Shown here in pieces: positions 27,471 through 36,631 of a DNA stretch of 49,549 nt. Source of the DNA: Fundidesulfovibrio putealis DSM 16056 (lineage in GTDB: Bacteria > Desulfobacterota > Desulfovibrionia > Desulfovibrionales > Desulfovibrionaceae). Below the pieces are notes generated by a model. The model did not search any database. It worked only from the letters and a program-made list of their open reading frames with translations, and was not told where the DNA came from. The stretch covers positions 256,320-305,868 of the forward strand of contig NZ_KE386886.1 in NCBI RefSeq assembly GCF_000429325.1. The letters run 5' to 3'. Both the position numbers and the translations under genes were made by a program. The first letter of the stretch is position 1; every line of letters begins with the position of its first letter.

Positions 27471-27896
27471 TCACTCGATGATGATGGTGTCGATCCGAAG
27501 CCGCCCCTTCTCCACGCCAAGCCAGATCTGCGCCTGGTCTCCAACAAACTGGATTATCTTTCTGGGATGAACGAACGGCTCCTGGGCGATGGCGTCCCGC
27601 ACGGACCTGGTCAGAACCAGATCGTAGTTCCGTACAAATGCCGCCTTGTCCTTGATTTCAAGTCCATCCTTGACCTGGATCTCAATGGGGTATGCGACCA
27701 TGGCGGCAACGGCGTCCCTGTCATCGGCCTTCACGGCGCTGCGAAGGCTGAAGGCAAAGTCGTCGAGCGGCTTGCAGCTCTTGAGGCCGACACTGGCGCA
27801 CTCCGCCTTGCTGGGGCCTTGCGCACCTGCCGACAAAGGCAAGGCCGTGACCAGAAACAGAAACAGCGTCATGGCGGCCTTCATGCGTCCGTACAT
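27471..27896 (-). CDS. Exported protein, possibly NTF2-like fold
   Basis: 141 residues with a signal peptide (about 1-26). The mature region contains SLRSAVKADDRDAVAAMVAYPIEI, an AFVRNYDLVLTRSVRDAI helix and a strand-rich C-terminus (QAQIWLGVEKGRLRIDTIIIE). This order resembles small NTF2-like exported domains, but that is only a resemblance. Start ATG at 27896 with AAAGGA upstream; an ATG four codons later is possible. Part of the five-gene exported cluster. Confidence 0.72.
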   Translation of the reverse strand: MYGRMKAAMTLFLFLVTALPLSAGAQGPSKAECASVGLKSCKPLDDFAFSLRSAVKADDRDAVAAMVAYPIEIQVKDGLEIKDKAAFVRNYDLVLTRSVRDAIAQEPFVHPRKIIQFVGDQAQIWLGVEKGRLRIDTIIIE

Positions 27897-27957
27897 GTGG
27901 GGTATCCTTTCAGGCAGGGGGCGGATCGCCCCCCCCCGTTCATCTGGCGTTGAGCGT

Positions 27958-28374
27958 TCAGTTCGTGATCTGCACATCCAGGGTGTAGCGCGTGTCTTTG
28001 CCGCGCATGGCCCCCACGATGATTTTGTAGGTGCCGCCGACAGGCAGGGTTCCCTCCCATTGCGTGGCGTCGTCCTCCTCGCCAGCCTTGGGCAGATAGG
28101 CGACTTCCTTGCCGGGCAACTGGATATGAAACAGGACCAGTTTCAGCTTGTTGGACACCTTCACGCGCATGGTCTGTCCGGCCTTGGCCGTTATGGGGTA
28201 GATGTCGCGGTCCATGCCCTGGACGTCGCCCTTGAGCGTGGCGCTGTTGGCGCCGGGCGCAAAGGAAATGGGCGGCTTGTCTTCGGCAAAGGCCCCGGTT
28301 GCGATGCACAGTCCCAACATGGCCGCCAACGCAAGGGCTGGCACGGAGCGGAAAGAGCGACGATTCCTGTTCAT
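27958..28374 (-). CDS. Exported beta-sandwich protein, pre-peptidase C-terminal (PPC)-like
   Basis: 138 residues with a long basic signal peptide ending near GAFA (about 30). The mature domain has the order FAPGANSATLKGDVQGMDRDIYPITAKAGQTMRVKV followed by LPVGGTYKIIVGAMRGKDTRYTLDVQI, which resembles PPC-type beta-sandwich domains. AAGGAG precedes the ATG. A binding or inhibitory role is conceivable, but no active site is visible. Confidence 0.72.
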   Translation of the reverse strand: MNRNRRSFRSVPALALAAMLGLCIATGAFAEDKPPISFAPGANSATLKGDVQGMDRDIYPITAKAGQTMRVKVSNKLKLVLFHIQLPGKEVAYLPKAGEEDDATQWEGTLPVGGTYKIIVGAMRGKDTRYTLDVQITN

Positions 28375-28404
28375 TCTGTACTCCTTACGAGCGAGGCTTT
28401 ACAG

Positions 28405-28779
28405 TTACTGAAGATCCTCGCACATGGTCTCGATGAGCGCCACCCGCATGTCCTTGGACTGCGGCTTGCCGTTGAAAGCCAGCCCGCTCAGGTCGAACTT
28501 GCCGCGCTTGGGGTCGATGGTGAACTGCAGCAGTGCGTTCACATTTTGGCCGTCGTACTGCATTTTGCCGTGCACGTTGACGATATAGTCTCCCTGGTCG
28601 GACCAGCCGGACTCCCAGCGTGGATTTTTGAAATAGTTCTCGATCAGACGCCAGACGTAGAACTTCTTGCACGAGTTGAAGCTCTGGTTGCGCAGCCATT
28701 CAATCTCGTCGGAATAGGCAAAGGCTGGCGATGACGCGAAAACAAGAAACAACGCGACCGCAACGGATTTGATGAACAT
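28405..28779 (-). CDS. Exported protein of unknown function
   Basis: 124 residues with a signal peptide ending AFA (about 20). The mature part has FNSCKKFYVWRLIENYF, a strand region QGDYIVNVHGKMQYDGQ and a C-terminal FTIDPKRGKFDLSGLAFNG. Cysteines in NSCKK and at MCED could form a disulfide. AAGGGA precedes the ATG at 28779; an ATG at 28794 is an alternative. It lies 30 bp upstream of the PPC-like gene on the same strand. Confidence 0.72.
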   Translation of the reverse strand: MFIKSVAVALFLVFASSPAFAYSDEIEWLRNQSFNSCKKFYVWRLIENYFKNPRWESGWSDQGDYIVNVHGKMQYDGQNVNALLQFTIDPKRGKFDLSGLAFNGKPQSKDMRVALIETMCEDLQ

Positions 28780-28998
28780 AACGGATCCCTTCATTCGTGT
28801 TTGAGTTGAGATTCCAGTTACACGGCAAAGACACACTCATGGAGCAACTCGATGTTTCTAAAGCTCGCGCAGATGCCGGACGTCGTTTGCGCTCGTGCAC
28901 GATGCCGTGCGCTTTTGAACGCCCTTGGGACGACTTCCAAAACGACAATGGCCTCTCCTGGTGCAATCAACTGCCAGGTTTGTCGTGAGAACACCGCG

Positions 28999-29427
28999 CT
29001 AGAGATTGAATTCCTTGGCGACAGCCATGATCGCCTTCTCCAGCTTGTTTTCCAGGTCGCCCTGAGGCTCGTTGGCGGTGTCGCCGAAGATGGTCCCCAC
29101 AAAGGCCAGCGGGCACTTGTTGCTGGTTACGGTCAGCACGATGGCATAGGTCACGACCTGCTGGCCGTCCTTGCTGGCGGCGTTGACTGAAACGCCGATG
29201 CGCGGAACCCGTTTTTTGTCCAGCATGTAGAAATTGGACCCGCGCAGATATTTTTCGATCCGATGGCCGAAGTTTTCGGCTTCCGCCCCGGTGGCGTCCA
29301 CTTCAAGGTCAACGGGAATCTTGGTCGCGGCGACAGCCGTGCCGCCCTCGGCAAGCGCAAACAACGAAAACATGGACAACAGCAGGACAAGTGTCCGCAC
29401 ACAAGAAGAGAGCCGTACGCAACGCAT
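28999..29427 (-). CDS. Exported protein of unknown function
   Basis: 142 residues with a signal peptide ending around TAVAA (about 34). The mature sequence contains VDLEVDATGAEAENFGHRIEKYL, a VTYAIVLTVTSNKCPLAFVG strand region and a C-terminal helix ENKLEKAIMAVAKEFNL. No family is recognised. AGGAG precedes the ATG. It is the most upstream of the five exported-protein genes. Confidence 0.72.
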   Translation of the reverse strand: MRCVRLSSCVRTLVLLLSMFSLFALAEGGTAVAATKIPVDLEVDATGAEAENFGHRIEKYLRGSNFYMLDKKRVPRIGVSVNAASKDGQQVVTYAIVLTVTSNKCPLAFVGTIFGDTANEPQGDLENKLEKAIMAVAKEFNL

Positions 29428-29744
29428 TCTTAACTCCTGGTTGATGGCGTGAGAAATGGATGTTCCACACACTGATTCCTTTCAGACGAAGCTGTCGCGG
29501 CGCACATTGATTGCGTCACGAACTATGCGGCAGGCAATACAAACGGACCACGTGCCGGCAGGCATGCGTCTATTCGCCTGCAAGAAAATCCGTCAGGGGC
29601 TTTCTAAATATGCGGGCGTTTAATCGTCTGTAGGCTTTTCCCCGGATTTTGTGTGGGGGATTTCCCGGACATGCTCCAGGCAGGACGCAAGGCGAGGGGA
29701 AGGCGACAGGGCGGGATTCTGGATTCAGGGCTGACGAACGAGGC
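29428..29744. other. Intergenic region between the exported cluster and the response regulator
   Basis: About 317 bases with no gene seen. It probably contains the promoter for the five leftward exported-protein genes and the 3' end of the regulator transcript, but no boxes or clear terminator were identified. Confidence 0.4.
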
Positions 29745-30374
29745 TCAACGGCGGGTGCTGATGGCGAATTTGCGCAATTCCTTCATGCCGACCAGCCCCA
29801 GCTTCTCCATGAGGCGGCTGTAATACGTTTCCACGGTGCGGGTGCTGATGATGAACTCGCGCGCGATGTCCGCCGCAGAGTCCCCCTGGCCGAGCATGCG
29901 CAGTATCTGGCGCTCCCTCTCGCTGAGCTCCGCTTCGCGCGCTCCGTTGCCCTTGACGGCGCGCATGGCCAGGCTCTGGGCCGCCCTGGGGCTGATGAAA
30001 CGCCTTCCGGCCCGGACCTCCAGCACCCCGTGCAGCAGCACCTCCGCCATCTCGCGCTTGGTGATGTAGCCGCCTGCGCCGGAATCGAAGGCCAGGGCGA
30101 TGGTCTCCGGGTCCTCATACATGGAATAGACGAGCCCCGGGATATTGCGCGCCTTGAACGCATGGAGAAGCTCCAGGCCGCTGTCTTCGCCCAGGCTGAG
30201 GTCTATGATCGCGATGTCCGCTCCGGAGCCCTTCATCACGGCAAGAGCCTCGGACCGGCTTCCGGCCTCGGCGCATACCGTGTGCCCGTGCTGGCCCAGC
30301 AGCAGAGCCAGACCCTGGCGTACCGCCGGATGGTCGTCCACCAGCATGACGCGGGCTGCGTTGCGTTCGGTCAT
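29745..30374 (-). CDS. NarL/FixJ-family response regulator
   Basis: 209 residues. Receiver domain (about 8-122) with acidic pair DD at 13-14, phospho-acceptor Asp in IIDLSLGEDSGLELL near residue 57, and Lys in YITKREM near 106. The C-terminal LuxR-type helix-turn-helix (about 145-205) has LSERERQILRMLGQGDSAADIAREFIISTRTVETYYSRLMEKLG. The ATG overlaps the stop of the histidine kinase gene by four bases (ATGA), so the two proteins are a cognate pair made in coupled fashion. Targets are unknown; the exported-protein genes next door are candidates. Confidence 0.95.
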   Translation of the reverse strand: MTERNAARVMLVDDHPAVRQGLALLLGQHGHTVCAEAGSRSEALAVMKGSGADIAIIDLSLGEDSGLELLHAFKARNIPGLVYSMYEDPETIALAFDSGAGGYITKREMAEVLLHGVLEVRAGRRFISPRAAQSLAMRAVKGNGAREAELSERERQILRMLGQGDSAADIAREFIISTRTVETYYSRLMEKLGLVGMKELRKFAISTRR

Positions 30375-32395
30375 CCGGCGCTCTCCTGTGTTGATTCGGA
30401 CTTCTCAGCGGCGGTGCAGGCCACGGTGCAGGTCACGATGGTTCCCCCGTCTCCGGCGTCGTCTATGCGCAGATCCCCGCCGACCACTCCGGCGCGGTGG
30501 GCCATGATCTTGAGCCCAAGGCCGCCACGGGGCTTGTTTCCGGGCGCGATGCCGCAGCCGTCGTCGCGGATGGTCAGCCGGACGCCCCGCAGGTCCAGGC
30601 ACTCCAGGAACACGTCCACGCGGCTTGGCGCGGCGTGCTTGATGGCGTTGGCGATGCCCTCCTGCGCGATGCGGTAGAGCTGGGTCATGTGCTCGTTTTT
30701 GCATTGAGCGCACGGCAGATCTTGCCTGAACGTGATGGGAATTCCGCTGGACTCGCTGAAGCGCAGCGCCAGCTCCTCCAGGGACGAGGCCCCGCTCCCG
30801 GCCCTGTGCTCAACGGGCCAGAGCCCTCGCGACAAGTCGTAGGCGTGCCCCACCGTGTCATCGATCAGACTGGAGAGCTGGCGCACCTCCCGGGCGATGG
30901 TGTCCTCCGAGGGGATGCGATGCTCCAGCACGGAGCAGCGAAGGCGCGCGCCGGTCAACTGCTGGCACAGGCCGTCGTGGAGGTTGTGGCTCAGGCGGCG
31001 GCGTTCGTCGTCGCTTATGCTCACCACTTCGTGCTGGAGGCGGGCTCGTTCAGCCACCTCCCGCTCCAGGGCGATGTTCTTGCCTTCCAGTTGCGTGGAG
31101 AGTGTTTCCACCGTCGAAAATGCCAGGGAGAACCTTCGTGACAAGGCAAGCGCCTGAAAAAGAAGAAAGAAGAAGAGTCCGACCTGTATTTGGGAGCCTG
31201 TCTGGATGTAGCCGGTCTCGTCCAGCATGTCGTTTATGCCTGCCAGCCCCAGGATCACGAACCCTGCCAGCAAAAGGCGGGCGTTGTCCCGTTGGCGCGC
31301 GCACGCCAGGATGAGTTTGTAGACGCAGTAACATATCATTATCGACGCCGAAATGTAGTAGACCGGCAAAAGTTCCGTCAGGAGCAGCATCGGGCTAAAC
31401 ACTGTCAGCACAACAAACAGCACTGCCATGAATGAGCAATAGTGCCGTATGTTTTTGGGGAACTCGAAGGGGTAAAGAGAGCGGAAGAATTGATATCCGA
31501 TTGGTACAGTCAGCATCAGGCAGATGAAGGCTATCTTCTCCAAAACAACGCTTCCGCTAGCGCCCCAGAAAAGTCCGGAGACCCAGTCACTGGAGCTGGA
31601 GAAGAGCTGGTTGCCCAGCCACAGCAGGCAGTACAGGCCGAGATGCAACGGGGAACTGCTTTGGGGACGAAAACAGTAAAGGGCAATGTGGTACACGCCC
31701 ATCACCAGCAAAGCCCCGGCAAAGAACAGGGCCACGCCCCATTTGCGCGCCTGCAAAGCCTGAAGCGCGCTGGCCTGCCCGAAAAGGAGCGGGGAGGTTA
31801 TGCCGCCATCGCTGTAGGAAAAGTTCGACACGTGCAGCATGATCTCGATGGGGCGACCATCCGAAGGAAATTCAAAGAGCTTTACCGAAAAATCCGGGGT
31901 TTCCTCCTCAGGGCGCGTCCCGGCGATTCCGCTCCCACCCAGAAGGCGGCCATTCACATAGAGGCGATAGGCGGAGTTCACCTTGAAAACACGCAGCGCC
32001 AGCCGGTGTTCTCCCGGCCAGGGCAGCACGAGCAGGCGATAGGTGGCGAAACCAGTCGCGGCGGCTTCCAGCCCGTTTGCCGCAAGCCCCGACCATGCCG
32101 AGGGCAACGTGATCAGGCTTTCCGGCGAGGACGCACCAATCCCGACGGATTCCTGCTGACCGACGAACCGGCTCCAGGCAAATTCCCATTGGCCATCAAG
32201 CGCCACCACGGGGTTGCGTTCAAGGTCCGAAGCGCTCAGGTCGAGCACGCCGCCTCTCGCCGTCGGGGGCGCTCCGGTTTTCGCTTCGCATCCCAGGCAT
32301 AGGAGTGTCAGGCATAAGGCCAGAACGAGACGAAGAGAGGCGATACTGATCGCATGTGCACGGCTTCGGTGCTGCAGGCCTGCGGTGCGAACCAT
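30371..32395 (-). CDS. 7TMR-DISM sensor histidine kinase, HisKA_3 type
   Basis: About 674 residues. An N-terminal hydrophobic region ending LLCLGC looks like a lipoprotein or signal segment. An extracytoplasmic jelly-roll DISMED2-like domain (about 45-200) follows, with LDGQWEFAWSRF, then seven transmembrane helices (about 220-420) and a coiled linker. The HisKA_3 dimerisation domain has phospho-acceptor His473 in ERRRLSHNLHDGLCQQL, and the HATPase has EGIANAIKHA and RDDGCGIAPG. It pairs with the overlapping response regulator. The start at 32395 is uncertain: no strong ribosome site is present, and the frame stays open to 32626. Confidence 0.92.
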   Translation of the reverse strand: MVRTAGLQHRSRAHAISIASLRLVLALCLTLLCLGCEAKTGAPPTARGGVLDLSASDLERNPVVALDGQWEFAWSRFVGQQESVGIGASSPESLITLPSAWSGLAANGLEAAATGFATYRLLVLPWPGEHRLALRVFKVNSAYRLYVNGRLLGGSGIAGTRPEEETPDFSVKLFEFPSDGRPIEIMLHVSNFSYSDGGITSPLLFGQASALQALQARKWGVALFFAGALLVMGVYHIALYCFRPQSSSPLHLGLYCLLWLGNQLFSSSSDWVSGLFWGASGSVVLEKIAFICLMLTVPIGYQFFRSLYPFEFPKNIRHYCSFMAVLFVVLTVFSPMLLLTELLPVYYISASIMICYCVYKLILACARQRDNARLLLAGFVILGLAGINDMLDETGYIQTGSQIQVGLFFFLLFQALALSRRFSLAFSTVETLSTQLEGKNIALEREVAERARLQHEVVSISDDERRRLSHNLHDGLCQQLTGARLRCSVLEHRIPSEDTIAREVRQLSSLIDDTVGHAYDLSRGLWPVEHRAGSGASSLEELALRFSESSGIPITFRQDLPCAQCKNEHMTQLYRIAQEGIANAIKHAAPSRVDVFLECLDLRGVRLTIRDDGCGIAPGNKPRGGLGLKIMAHRAGVVGGDLRIDDAGDGGTIVTCTVACTAAEKSESTQESAG

Positions 32396-32787
32396 GGAAA
32401 ACAAATAGTTCCAGAAATTTGCATCGGTCAAGGGCCATTTCCAGCGCGAGCCAGCCCCCAAGAGGAGTTCCCTGAAAGATCGTCGGGCAGGCTGAGGGCG
32501 AAGAGGGAGGACAAACCCGTTTGCGGCTTCCGGGCTTACACCGGCCAGAGCCGCGCCAGCGCAATGCCCTCCTGCCCTGCTCCAGTCATACTTCACATCT
32601 CGCGCCGCAGAGGCTTGCGGCCTCATCGCGTTTGACGCCCCTGGATAACTCTCCTAAAATACACAAAATGATCAACTTCATGTCACTTCGCCTCTTCGAT
32701 CAATGGATGCCTGTGTTCCAGGCTGCCTGAACGGGGCTGAACGCATGGGGTGGCGGTTCGTGCCGCAGGAAAGCTGAAGGAGTCTTC
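32396..32787. other. Divergent intergenic region between the histidine kinase and the GNAT operon
   Basis: About 390 bases. The kinase reading frame continues upstream to 32626, but the added residues do not look like protein of any known kind. The AT-rich patch at about 32640-32690 is the likely site of divergent promoters. A strong GAAGGAG site marks the rightward gene at 32788. Confidence 0.4.
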
Positions 32788-33861
32788 ATGAACGTGACGA
32801 CGCAGGAGAGCCACAGCGAACGCATCGAGCGCATCAGGCGCAACTGGCGGGAGATCGAACCCGACCGCAAGTATGCAATCGGTCCGCTCAGGTCCGGAGA
32901 CGGACAGGGCATAGCCCAGCTCTTCTACTCCGTGTACGGCGACCGCTACCCCGTGGAAGACTACTACATCCCGGAGAGCATCGAGCGGCTCAACGCCGAA
33001 GGCGCGCTTCTCACGGTGGTGGCCCGCCTGGAATCCGGAGCCGTGGCCGGCCAGGGGGCCTATTACCAGAGCTCCCCGCCCAACAAGGCCCTCTTCGAGT
33101 TCGGGCAGCTGCTCATCGCGCCCGAATACCGCAACTCGCTCATGGTCGCCAAGATCCTCAAGGAAATGGACAGGCTGTCGCGCACCATGACCCAGGCCCA
33201 GGGTTTCTTCGGAGAGGCCGTGTGCACGCATCTGGTCACCCAGAAGCTCGTGGACAAGCAGGGGTACGCGGAGTGCGGTCTGGAGGTGTCCCTGATGCCT
33301 GCCGGGGCCTACGAGAAGGAAGGGGCCGGTTCCCAACGGGTCAGCTGCCTTCTGGGAGCGCGGGTGGACCGCGACCATCACATGCCGCTTCATCTGCCGG
33401 AGTGCTACCGTAAGGAGTTGGAACTCATCCTTCGCGGCTTCTCCCTGGATAGGGAGATCAGCTTCAGCGCCATGGACGCGCCTCTTGCAACTGAGAGTTC
33501 GTTCGACTCCCGCACGTTCGATTTCGCCTCGGTGGAGCGGGTGCAGGTGACGACCGTGGGGAGCGATTTCACCGATGTTGTCCGCACCCTCGACCAGGAC
33601 GCGAAACGCCGCAACATGGCCGTGGTCCAGGTGTTCGTGAACGCGGGCGGGCCAGGCGCGGCCTTCGCGGTGGAGGCCCTGCGCGCGCGGGGGTTCATCC
33701 TGGGCGGGCTTGTCCCGCTCTGGTTCGGCCCGGACGGAATCCTTATGCAGAAGATCTACGTGGAGCCGGAATTTGACGCCATCAACCTGTTCTCGGACAG
33801 GTCGAAGGCGCTCCTGGCCTTCATCCGTGCGGACTGGGACCGCGCGCGGAGCCTAGCGTGA
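32788..33861 (+). CDS. GNAT-like acyltransferase-fold protein, probably two tandem domains
   Basis: 357 residues. The first half (about 30-180) has GNAT traits: YAIGPLRSGDGQGIAQLF, VVARLESGAVAGQGAYY and FEFGQLLIAPEYRNSLMVAKIL, the last like an acetyl-CoA loop. The second half (about 245-357) has AVVQVFVNAGGPGAAFAVEAL, GFILGGLVPLWFGPDG and MQKIYVE, resembling a second GNAT-like domain. GAAGGAG lies ahead of the ATG. Its stop overlaps the GTG of the molybdenum hydroxylase gene (GTGA), so the proteins are co-translated. The same domain order recurs in the protein at 39845-41161. Substrate unknown. Confidence 0.8.
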   Translation: MNVTTQESHSERIERIRRNWREIEPDRKYAIGPLRSGDGQGIAQLFYSVYGDRYPVEDYYIPESIERLNAEGALLTVVARLESGAVAGQGAYYQSSPPNKALFEFGQLLIAPEYRNSLMVAKILKEMDRLSRTMTQAQGFFGEAVCTHLVTQKLVDKQGYAECGLEVSLMPAGAYEKEGAGSQRVSCLLGARVDRDHHMPLHLPECYRKELELILRGFSLDREISFSAMDAPLATESSFDSRTFDFASVERVQVTTVGSDFTDVVRTLDQDAKRRNMAVVQVFVNAGGPGAAFAVEALRARGFILGGLVPLWFGPDGILMQKIYVEPEFDAINLFSDRSKALLAFIRADWDRARSLA

Positions 33862-36149
33862 TTTCCACGACACCCCCCGGCGACCCGTTCCAGCACCGAG
33901 ACGCCTTGTCCAAGGCCGTGGGAGCCGAACGCTTCAGCACGGACTTCAGCCCGCCCGGATGCCTCTGGGCCGGGGCCAGACGCGCGGGCGTGCCCCACGC
34001 CAGGATCAAGGCCGTGCACACCGAAGAGGCCCGCGCCGTGGACGGCGTGACGGCGGTGCTCACCGGGGCGGACGTGCCCGGCTCCAACCTGCAGGGCATC
34101 GTCCACAAGGACCAGCCCGTGCTGGCCACGGACACGGTGCGCCACGCGGGCGACGCGGTGGCCCTGGCGGTGGCCGAGAGCCGCGAAGCCCTGGCCGAGG
34201 CATTGGCGCTCATTCGTGTTGATCTCGAGCCGCTGCCCGGCGTGTTCGACCCGGAGCTGGCCCTGGCCCCGGACGCGCCCCTGGTCCACGCAGGCCGGGA
34301 AGGGGGCAACCTGTTGGCCCGTGGGCTTGTTCACAAGGGCGACGCCCGCAAGGCCATGAACTCATGCGACGTGGTGGTGGAGGGCGAGTTCGAGACCCCC
34401 ATGCAGGAGCATGTCTTCCTGGAACCGCCGAGCGGCGCGGCCAGGATGACCGCCAAAGGCGGCCTGGAGATGGTGGCGTCCACGCAGGCCCCGTTTCGCG
34501 ACCGCTTCGAGATCGCCCACGCCCTGGACCTGAACCCCATGAGCATCCGGGTGCGTGCCCCCTACCTGGGCGGCGCGTTCGGCGGCAAGGACGGGGCCAC
34601 GGTGCAGTGCCTGCTGGCCTTGGCTGCGCTGAAAAGCGACGGGCAGTGGGTGAAGATGTGCTGGAGCCGCGAGGAGACCTTCCTGGCCGGGTACAAGCGT
34701 CACGCGGCGCGCATGCGGGTGCGGCTCGGGGCCTCCCGCCGGGGCGAATTGCAGGCCCTGGACTGCTCCATGTATTTTGACTCCGGCCCCTACGCCCACC
34801 TTGCCGTGGAGATCATGGCGCTCGGCCTTGAGCACGCAGGCGGGCCGTACCGCATCCCGCACACCCGCATGGAAGGTTTCTGCGTCTACACCAACAACCC
34901 CGTGGGCGGGGCCTTCCGGGGGTTCGGCGTGGTGCAGGCCAGCTTCGCCATCGAGCGGAGCATGGACGCCCTGGCCGCGCGGCTCGGCCTGGACCCCGCA
35001 GAGCTGCGCCTGAAGAACGCCCTGCGCACCGGCGAGCTCAACTGCGCGGGCGTGGCCATGCAGTCCCCCTCGGGCGCGGTGGAATGCCTGGAGGCGATGA
35101 TGGCCCACCCCGTATGGGCGGACAGGAGTAACTGGAAAGCGAAAGCGCCGCCGTTCAAGCGCCGGGGCGTGGGCATCGCCGCGTCGCTGAACGCCATGGG
35201 CTACGGGCGCGGCCTGCCGGACGCGGCTGCGGCAAAGCTTGAGCTCACGCGGGAAGGAAACTTCAAAATATTCAACTCCGTGCCGGACATGGGCCAGGGC
35301 AATGCTCCGGCTTTCGTCCAGCTGGCGGCCACGGCCCTGAACCAGGAGGCCTCGCGCTTCGAGGTGGTCCAGCCGGACACACGGCTGTGCCTGCCCGCCG
35401 GGTCGTCCTCGGCCAGCCGCACCACGTACACTTTCGGCAACGCGCTGCTCAAAGCCTGCGAGGCCATGCGCGAGAAGCTCAAGGCGCGCGCGGCCCTGGC
35501 CCTGCTGGCGGACGAGCCGTCCCGGCTGCGCCTCGCGCCGGGGATGGTCGTGGACGACGCCACGGGGCGCTCGGTCCCTCTGGCCATGCTTGGGGCCATG
35601 CTCCAGCGCGACGACCGCATCTGCGTGGACCAGTGCGTGATGCCCGTGGTGGAGAATCCGCCGGATACCGGCAAGGAGTTCCGGCTGGGCTTTCCGCATA
35701 GGTTCTTCGCCCACGGGGCCTGCGTCTGCGCGGTGGAGGCCGATGAGCTCACCGGGCAAGTGGCGCTTCTGGAGTGCGTCACTGCCGTGGAGTGTGGCAA
35801 GGTGCTGAGCGCCCAGGGCGTAGAGCGCCAGGTGCAGGGCGCAGCGGCCCAGGGCGCAGGGTTTGCGCTCATGGAGAATCTTTCGACCGAGGCCGGGCAC
35901 ATCCTGACGGGCGACCTGTCCACGTATCTGATCCCCACCGCGCTGGACCTGCCCGGCCTGGAGTGGGTGTCCGTGGACGGGGACGAGCCCACCGGCCCGC
36001 ACGGGCTCAAGGGGATGGGGGAAGTGGGCATCCACGGGCCTGCGCCCGCAGTGGCCCAGGCCCTGGAAGACGCCGTGGGGCTTGCGATCCGCCGCGTCCC
36101 AGTGGAACCGGAGGACGTATTGCGGGCGATGAGGGGCGAAAACGCATGA
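33858..36149 (+). CDS. Molybdenum hydroxylase large (Mo-pterin) subunit, xanthine dehydrogenase family
   Basis: 763 residues, normal for separate Mo subunits. The N-terminal a/b-hammerhead domain (about 15-130) is followed by the cofactor domain with PYLGGAFGGKDGATVQ near 237, NPVGGAFRGFGVVQ, and the catalytic glutamate Glu722 in LKGMGEVGIHGP. Enzymes of this family hydroxylate purines, other N-heterocycles, aldehydes or CO. There is no CoxL-type AYXCSFR motif, so CO is unlikely; the real substrate is unknown. The GTG start overlaps the GNAT stop, and the stop overlaps the next ATG. No XdhC or molybdopterin maturation gene lies in the window. Confidence 0.92.
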   Translation: MISTTPPGDPFQHRDALSKAVGAERFSTDFSPPGCLWAGARRAGVPHARIKAVHTEEARAVDGVTAVLTGADVPGSNLQGIVHKDQPVLATDTVRHAGDAVALAVAESREALAEALALIRVDLEPLPGVFDPELALAPDAPLVHAGREGGNLLARGLVHKGDARKAMNSCDVVVEGEFETPMQEHVFLEPPSGAARMTAKGGLEMVASTQAPFRDRFEIAHALDLNPMSIRVRAPYLGGAFGGKDGATVQCLLALAALKSDGQWVKMCWSREETFLAGYKRHAARMRVRLGASRRGELQALDCSMYFDSGPYAHLAVEIMALGLEHAGGPYRIPHTRMEGFCVYTNNPVGGAFRGFGVVQASFAIERSMDALAARLGLDPAELRLKNALRTGELNCAGVAMQSPSGAVECLEAMMAHPVWADRSNWKAKAPPFKRRGVGIAASLNAMGYGRGLPDAAAAKLELTREGNFKIFNSVPDMGQGNAPAFVQLAATALNQEASRFEVVQPDTRLCLPAGSSSASRTTYTFGNALLKACEAMREKLKARAALALLADEPSRLRLAPGMVVDDATGRSVPLAMLGAMLQRDDRICVDQCVMPVVENPPDTGKEFRLGFPHRFFAHGACVCAVEADELTGQVALLECVTAVECGKVLSAQGVERQVQGAAAQGAGFALMENLSTEAGHILTGDLSTYLIPTALDLPGLEWVSVDGDEPTGPHGLKGMGEVGIHGPAPAVAQALEDAVGLAIRRVPVEPEDVLRAMRGENA

Positions 36150-36631
36150 GCACAGACATCACGGTGACGTTCACCTTGAACGAGGCGCGGGTCAGCATCG
36201 AAACGAGCCCCGGCAGGCGGGTTCTGGACCTGCTGCGGGGCGACCTGGGCCTGACGGCGGCGAAGGAAGGCTGCGGCTCGGGCGAGTGCGGCGCGTGCTC
36301 CATCCTGGTGGACGGCGTCGCCAAGCTCTCCTGCCTGATGCTGGTTGCGCAGCTGGAAGGCCGCGAGGTGGTCACGGCGGAGGGGCTGGGCACGGTGGAG
36401 CATCCGCATCCCATCCAGCAGGCGTTCGCACAGCACGGAGCCGTGCAGTGCGGGTACTGCACGCCGGGCATGACCATCGCCTCGGCGGAACTGCTCGCCC
36501 GGACTTCCTCCCCGGACCGGGCGCAAGTGCGCGAGGCCATCTCCGGCAACCTGTGCCGCTGCACGGGGTACGTAAAGATCGTGGACGCGGTGATGGCGGC
36601 TGCCGGGGCCGCGCGCGGGGAGGACTCGTGA
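36146..36631 (+). CDS. Molybdenum hydroxylase small subunit with two 2Fe-2S clusters
   Basis: 161 residues. The plant-ferredoxin-type cluster ligands are Cys43, Cys48, Cys51 (CGSGECGAC) and Cys63. The second, helical-domain cluster uses Cys102 and Cys105 (CGYC) and Cys137 and Cys139 (CRC). It passes electrons from the Mo centre to the FAD subunit. Its ATG overlaps the large-subunit stop and its own stop overlaps the GTG of the FAD subunit. Confidence 0.96.
   Translation: MSTDITVTFTLNEARVSIETSPGRRVLDLLRGDLGLTAAKEGCGSGECGACSILVDGVAKLSCLMLVAQLEGREVVTAEGLGTVEHPHPIQQAFAQHGAVQCGYCTPGMTIASAELLARTSSPDRAQVREAISGNLCRCTGYVKIVDAVMAAAGAARGEDS

Noticed and set aside
32396-32626. N-terminal extension of the histidine kinase
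   Set aside because: Adds 77 residues with no signal or domain in front of what already looks like a signal segment; no ribosome site at the upstream ATG.
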